NCBI RefSeq assembly: GCF_023913755.1
Contig: NZ_JAMXBJ010000050.1
Coordinates: 612,328 to 676,327, forward strand
DNA: 64,000 nt
DNA from: Pseudarthrobacter cellobiosi
GTDB taxonomy: Bacteria; Actinomycetota; Actinomycetes; Actinomycetales; Micrococcaceae
Direction: 5' to 3'
How positions within the stretch are numbered: position 1 is the first letter of the stretch; the number at the start of each line of letters is the position of its first letter. This document shows positions 59,816-64,000 of this stretch, one piece after another. The notes beneath the pieces were generated by a model. The model saw nothing but the letters and a program-made list of their open reading frames with translations. It did no database searches and was not told the origin of the DNA. A program made the position numbers and the translations under genes.

Positions 59816-60558
59816 GGGGTACCTCCTTGAAGAGCAGCTGGCGCAGGCGCGGCAGCTGGGAGATCAGCGGAGGCCTTTTGGCCACCGTGCAGATCGGTCT
59901 TGAGGCCGGGCGAAAGAAGGGCTCTTTGCACCGCGGCCAGGATGAGGTCAACAGCGATGGCCAGCCCTGCAATCAGCAGCGACCCGGCAAGCATCCGCGG
60001 GAAGTCCTGCAGCGCCAGGCCGTCAAAAAGGTAGCGGCCCAGCCCGCCCAAGGGCAGGTAGGCAACCACCGACACCGTGGCGATGACCTGCAGCACGGCG
60101 GTTCGGACACCGCCGAACATGACCTGCAGCCCGTTGGGCAGCTCAACCCGGAACAGGATCTGCAGCTCGGTCATGCCCATGGCCCGGGCAGCATCCACGA
60201 CGGTCCTGTCCACACTCGAAATACCTGCGTATGTTCCGGCAAGGAGCGGCGGCACGGTCAGGATGACCAGTGCCCACACCGGCGGCATGAGGCTGCTTCC
60301 CGCCAGGAGCGCGAAGAGGACCAGCAGGCCCAGCGTGGGCAGAGCCCGCAGCGCACCTGCCACCGCTACAGCCACCACGCGTCCGCGGCCCGTGTGCCCG
60401 ATGTAGAGCCCTGCCGGGACCGCGATGGCAGCGGCAATCACGAGGACCAGCCCGCTGTACTGAAGATGTTCGAGGAGCCGGACGGGGATGCCGGAACTGC
60501 CAGTCCAGTGCAGGGGATCGGCTATCCAGGCGAGGGTGTCAACAAAAATGTTGCTCAT
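59812..60558 (-). CDS. osmoprotectant ABC transporter permease
   Basis: A 248-residue permease with about six helices and the loop DAARAMGMTELQILFRVELPNGLQVMFGGVR. An Ala/Pro-rich C-terminal tail follows. It overlaps the other permease gene and the binding-protein gene by 4 nt each. Confidence 0.9.
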   Translation of the reverse strand: MSNIFVDTLAWIADPLHWTGSSGIPVRLLEHLQYSGLVLVIAAAIAVPAGLYIGHTGRGRVVAVAVAGALRALPTLGLLVLFALLAGSSLMPPVWALVILTVPPLLAGTYAGISSVDRTVVDAARAMGMTELQILFRVELPNGLQVMFGGVRTAVLQVIATVSVVAYLPLGGLGRYLFDGLALQDFPRMLAGSLLIAGLAIAVDLILAAVQRALLSPGLKTDLHGGQKASADLPAAAPAPAALQGGTP

Positions 60559-61264
60559 GGCGCGGCCCCTGTGTGGATGTTGGCGTCGGCCAGGTAGCTG
60601 GCGGCGGAAGGCGCCGCGGGGCCCGAGGCTTTAGCGGCGCGGGTCCAAGGCGTCAGCAGCCTTTCCAGGACGACCAGTACAGCATCCATCAGCAGCGCGA
60701 GCACCAGGATGGCGATGATTCCCACCACCACTTCCGTGACGAAGTTCCGTTGCAGTCCATCGGTAAACAGCATGCCCAAGTTCCCCACGCCCAGCAGTGC
60801 CGCGACGCTAACCAGGGAGATGTTGCTGACGGAGACCACCCGCAGCCCGGCGAACATCACCGGAAGGGAGAGAGGCAGGTCGATCTGGACAAAGCGCAGC
60901 CACGGCTTGTACCCCATGGCAATCGCAGCTTGCCGGAGATCCTCCTCCACGGAGTCAAAAGCATCCAGGGCTGCCCGGACCAGCAGCGCCACCGCATAGA
61001 TGGTCAGGGCCACAATGACGTTGAGCGGGTCCAGGATCCGGGTTGCGAGAATCGAGGGCAGGATGATGAACAGCGCCAGCGACGGGACGGTGTACAGCAA
61101 GGAACTGGCGGTCACCACCACCGACCGCAGCGCCGGGTGGGTCCGTGCCAACTGCGCCAGCGGAATGGAAATAACCAGCCCCAGGACCATCGGGATCAGG
61201 GCCAGGACCAGGTGCTGGCCCGCCAGTCCCATGACCATGCCGCTGTTTGCCAGGAACCACTCCA

Positions 61265-61265
<1 letters not shown>
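60555..61265 (-). CDS. osmoprotectant ABC transporter permease
   Basis: A 236-residue permease with the loop EEDLRQAAIAMGYKPWLRFVQIDLPLSLPVMFAGLR and five to six helices. Together with the next gene it forms the channel. The start overlaps the ATPase stop by one base (TGATG). Confidence 0.9.
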
Positions 61266-62365
<1,100 letters not shown>

Positions 62366-62769
62366 TCCCGGACTTACCTGTTCTGTTGGACGGCATCGGA
62401 CAGTGTTGGGTCATAAGCTCACTGATATTTACGGTAACGCAATCCGTTGCCAGCGTAACCGGATCAGCAGGCAATCCGGGCAAGAGAATCCCTACTGTAA
62501 TCATTCGTAGGACAACCGCCCGCGGATGGGTCCTCGATCACGGCGGGCCGTGCTGCGCTTACGCCTGACTCTGCCCCGGCTGTAAGCGGCAACCCCTGGA
62601 ATTCAAGTTCGCGCGGCAGTGGTTTTGACCAGTGGCTGCAAGTGTTTTTGAACAGCAGTAGCCACCGGCGTGGCTTGGCGTGCTGGGATTCCCTTGTCCA
62701 TTCCCTCGTGTCGTTACGGGGAGAGCCCCTTCCTTCCGCGGTGAAATGGCGATGCCAATCGTCTGTATT
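62366..62769. other. 404-bp gene-free stretch before the transposon remnant
   Basis: No conserved coding sequence is visible. The left part must hold the promoter of the osmoprotectant operon on the minus strand; a TTACCG / TATGAC pair with 16-bp spacing (about 62440-62413) is a weak candidate. The right part (about 62600-62769) is more A/T-rich and may be older transposon debris. I see no RNA gene. Confidence 0.4.
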
Positions 62770-62807
62770 GGGGTGGCTTGGGAAAAAGTGAAATATCCGA
62801 CGCTAAG
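62770..62807 (+). repeat. 38-bp Tn3-family terminal inverted repeat
   Basis: GGGG at 62770-62773 and CGCTAAG at 62801-62807 bracket 38 bp, with a central GGGAAAAA, the standard Tn3-family end. The transposase stop codon lies in the repeat at 62803-62805, as in intact Tn3-like elements. The outer end faces left, toward the osmoprotectant operon. The flanking 5 bp are GTATT; no matching duplication was found on the other side. Confidence 0.85.
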
Positions 62808-63758
62808 GTTTTGCCGAGCGTCGTGGCGGCCTGTATTTGCCGGGTTTGATGCGGTTGGCGCGCGGCCAGGTGTAGTCGCCGGTGAGGTTGATGTGTTCCC
62901 AGCCCAGCGGTGAGAGGAACCGCAGGAGGTCCGGGTCGATGTCACCGCCGTTGCTGGTCAGGGTAGCGACGGTGCGGTCGAGGTGGACCGTGTTCCAGAG
63001 AACGATGGCCGCGGTGAGAAGGTTCAGCCCGCTGGCGCGGTAGCGCTGCTGCTCGAAGGAACGGTCACGGATGTCGCCGAGCCGGTTGAAAAACGCTGCC
63101 CGGGCGAGGGTGTTCCGGGCCTCGCCCTTGTTCAGGCCGGCACTGACTTTGCGGCGCAGGCCGGGGTCCTGGAGCCAGTCCAGCAGGAAGAGGGTCCGTT
63201 CCATTCTGCCCAGTTCCCGCAGGGCGAGGGCGAGCCCGTTCTGGCGGGGGTAGGGGCCGAGTCTTGCGCATCATCAGGGACGCGGTCACGGTGCCGGTTT
63301 TGATGGACGTGGCAAGGCGTAGGATCTCGTCCCAGTGCAGGCCAATCGTTGTCGTGTTGATCGTTCCGCCGATCAGCGGCGCCAGGGTCGGGAGTCCCGG
63401 ATCGTTGGTAGGTGTGTAGAGGGGTGTGTCGCCGATGTTGCGGATCCGTGGTGCGAACCGGTAGCCGAGCAGGTGCATGAGGGCGAAGAGATGGTCGGTG
63501 AATCCGGCCGTGTCGGTGTAGTTCATGGATCGCCAGGTCGGACTCGTGATAGAGCAGCCCGTCCAAAACATAGGTCGCGTCGCGGTCACCAACGTTGACG
63601 AGTTTGCTGTGGAAGGGCGAGTACTGGTCCGAGACGTGCGGGTAGATCAGCCGGCCGGGCTCGACACCGTGCTTGGGGTTCACATGCCTGGTAGATTCGG
63701 CTTTGCTGCCGGCCCGGAAACGCTGCCCGGAAAAACCAGTGCCAACACTCGCCTGCAC
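62803..63758 (-). pseudogene. Tn3-family transposase, 3' fragment with two frameshifts
   Basis: Read on the minus strand, three frames join to about 320 residues of the C-terminal third of a ~1000-residue Tn3 TnpA. Segment one holds HVNPKHG, YPHVSDQYSPFHSKLVNV and DATYVLDGLLYHESDL. A +1 shift near 63526 leads to NYTDTAGFTDHLFALMHLLGYRFAPRIR, and a second shift near 63241-63266 leads to MERTLFLLDWLQDP, NKGEARNTLARAAFFNRLG and WEHINLTGDYTW. The N-terminal two thirds is missing, so the element is dead. Confidence 0.88.
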
Positions 63759-63782
63759 TATCCCGCAAACGCGCGGCCCGCT

Positions 63783-63807
63783 GTGCAGACGGGTACTGAA
63801 AATGACA
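63783..63807 (-). repeat. Tn402/Tn5053-like terminal repeat
   Basis: On the minus strand this 25-bp sequence is TGTCATTTTCAG-N7-CTGCAC, matching the outer 12 and inner 6 bases of the Tn402/Tn5053-family end (21 of 25 positions overall). The outer TGTCA points right, so the related element would lie to the left, exactly where the Tn3 fragment sits. It therefore marks a junction of two transposon types. Confidence 0.6.
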
Positions 63808-64000
63808 CCTCTTAAATATGCCTTGAATTGTCTTGCAAACGATCGTTACCGTTCGGCGACAGGGTACGGCTTAGCGCCAGTTTTCCGCGGGATGGTCCCC
63901 GCCCGTTACCTTTTTAGTAGCCCCTTAACGAGTAAGAATTGGGGTTGTTGGCCTGTCGGTCTCGGCATGATTAAGTCCCCCAGTCATCAATGATCCGGGG
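63808..64000. other. gene-free end of window with a possible second Tn3-type end
   Basis: No credible coding sequence is seen. The minus-strand sequence 63900-63870 begins GGGG, has GCGGAAAA inside and ends CGCTAAG, 31 bp in all, which resembles a shortened Tn3-type end facing the transposase fragment. The base composition is less GC-rich than the core genes. The region continues beyond the window. Confidence 0.4.

Noticed and set aside
63673..63993. A 106-codon plus-strand open frame at the right end
   Set aside because: It overlaps the transposase fragment antisense and the transposon ends, has no ribosome-binding site and no recognisable motif.

Overview
The window is high-GC DNA from a Gram-positive actinobacterium of the Micrococcaceae, most like Arthrobacter or Pseudarthrobacter. 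I infer this from the gene content: DUF3107 and DUF3117 proteins, a SigE/anti-sigma/TatB block, a meso-diaminopimelate pathway using succinylated intermediates, an Mrp protein without the CxxC motif, a 7Fe FdxA-type ferredoxin, and many GTG/TTG starts. About twelve genes have a TAnnnT -10 box 6-8 nt before the start codon, the layout of leaderless actinobacterial mRNAs. Most of the window is core chromosome; only the last ~1.2 kb looks like mobile DNA.

Layout. 0-4.6 kb: the end of a probable TetR gene, DUF3107, a small membrane protein, then thiO-thiS-thiG with a carbinolamine dehydratase gene on the minus strand behind a TPP riboswitch, and thiE divergent. 4.6-11.5 kb: RNB ribonuclease, DEAD-box helicase, a solitary DNA methyltransferase, a PHP phosphoesterase and an Xaa-Pro aminopeptidase. 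11.5-15 kb: a sugar-type ABC importer without an ATPase gene, behind a LacI-type operator. 15-22.6 kb: a YflT-like stress protein with a Gln/Gly/Pro/Thr repeat tail, an MgtE-N/CBS protein, DUF1003, Mrp, tatB, anti-sigma factor, sigE, an O-methyltransferase and DUF3117; the gene order resembles the mycobacterial sigE region. 22.8-28.7 kb: a polytopic probable glycosyltransferase coupled to a DivIVA-domain protein, a LOG-family protein, and a glutamate-type ABC importer (gluABCD). 28.7-37.9 kb: divergent dapE/dapD, a lysozyme-like secreted protein, a TetR regulator with its operator, galE, gltA, dapC-fdxA and a small SH3-like protein. 37.9-48.5 kb: typA, an SGNH-hydrolase lipoprotein and an oligopeptide importer with a fused double ATPase and two family-5 binding proteins. 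48.6-58.8 kb: a luciferase-like oxidoreductase, a DUF1877 protein, ychF, rmuC, ispH, a membrane protein, xseAB, ppk2 and alaA. 58.8-62.4 kb: an osmoprotectant ABC importer. 62.4-64 kb: transposon debris, namely a Tn3-family transposase 3' fragment with two frameshifts, its 38-bp terminal repeat and a Tn402/Tn5053-like end.

How the genes work together. Several pathways are nearly complete: thiazole synthesis (ThiO, ThiS, ThiG) plus thiamine phosphate synthase; three steps of the succinylase lysine/cell-wall route (DapD, DapC, DapE); both exonuclease VII subunits; and four importer systems. I found no phage, CRISPR array, antibiotic cluster or tRNA/rRNA gene. I did not find a system I could confidently call undescribed. 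The best leads are the solitary methyltransferase in an RNA-metabolism neighbourhood, the leader ahead of the helicase gene, the MgtE-N/DUF1003/YflT cluster, a 22-bp perfect inverted repeat between galE and gltA, and the mosaic transposon end.
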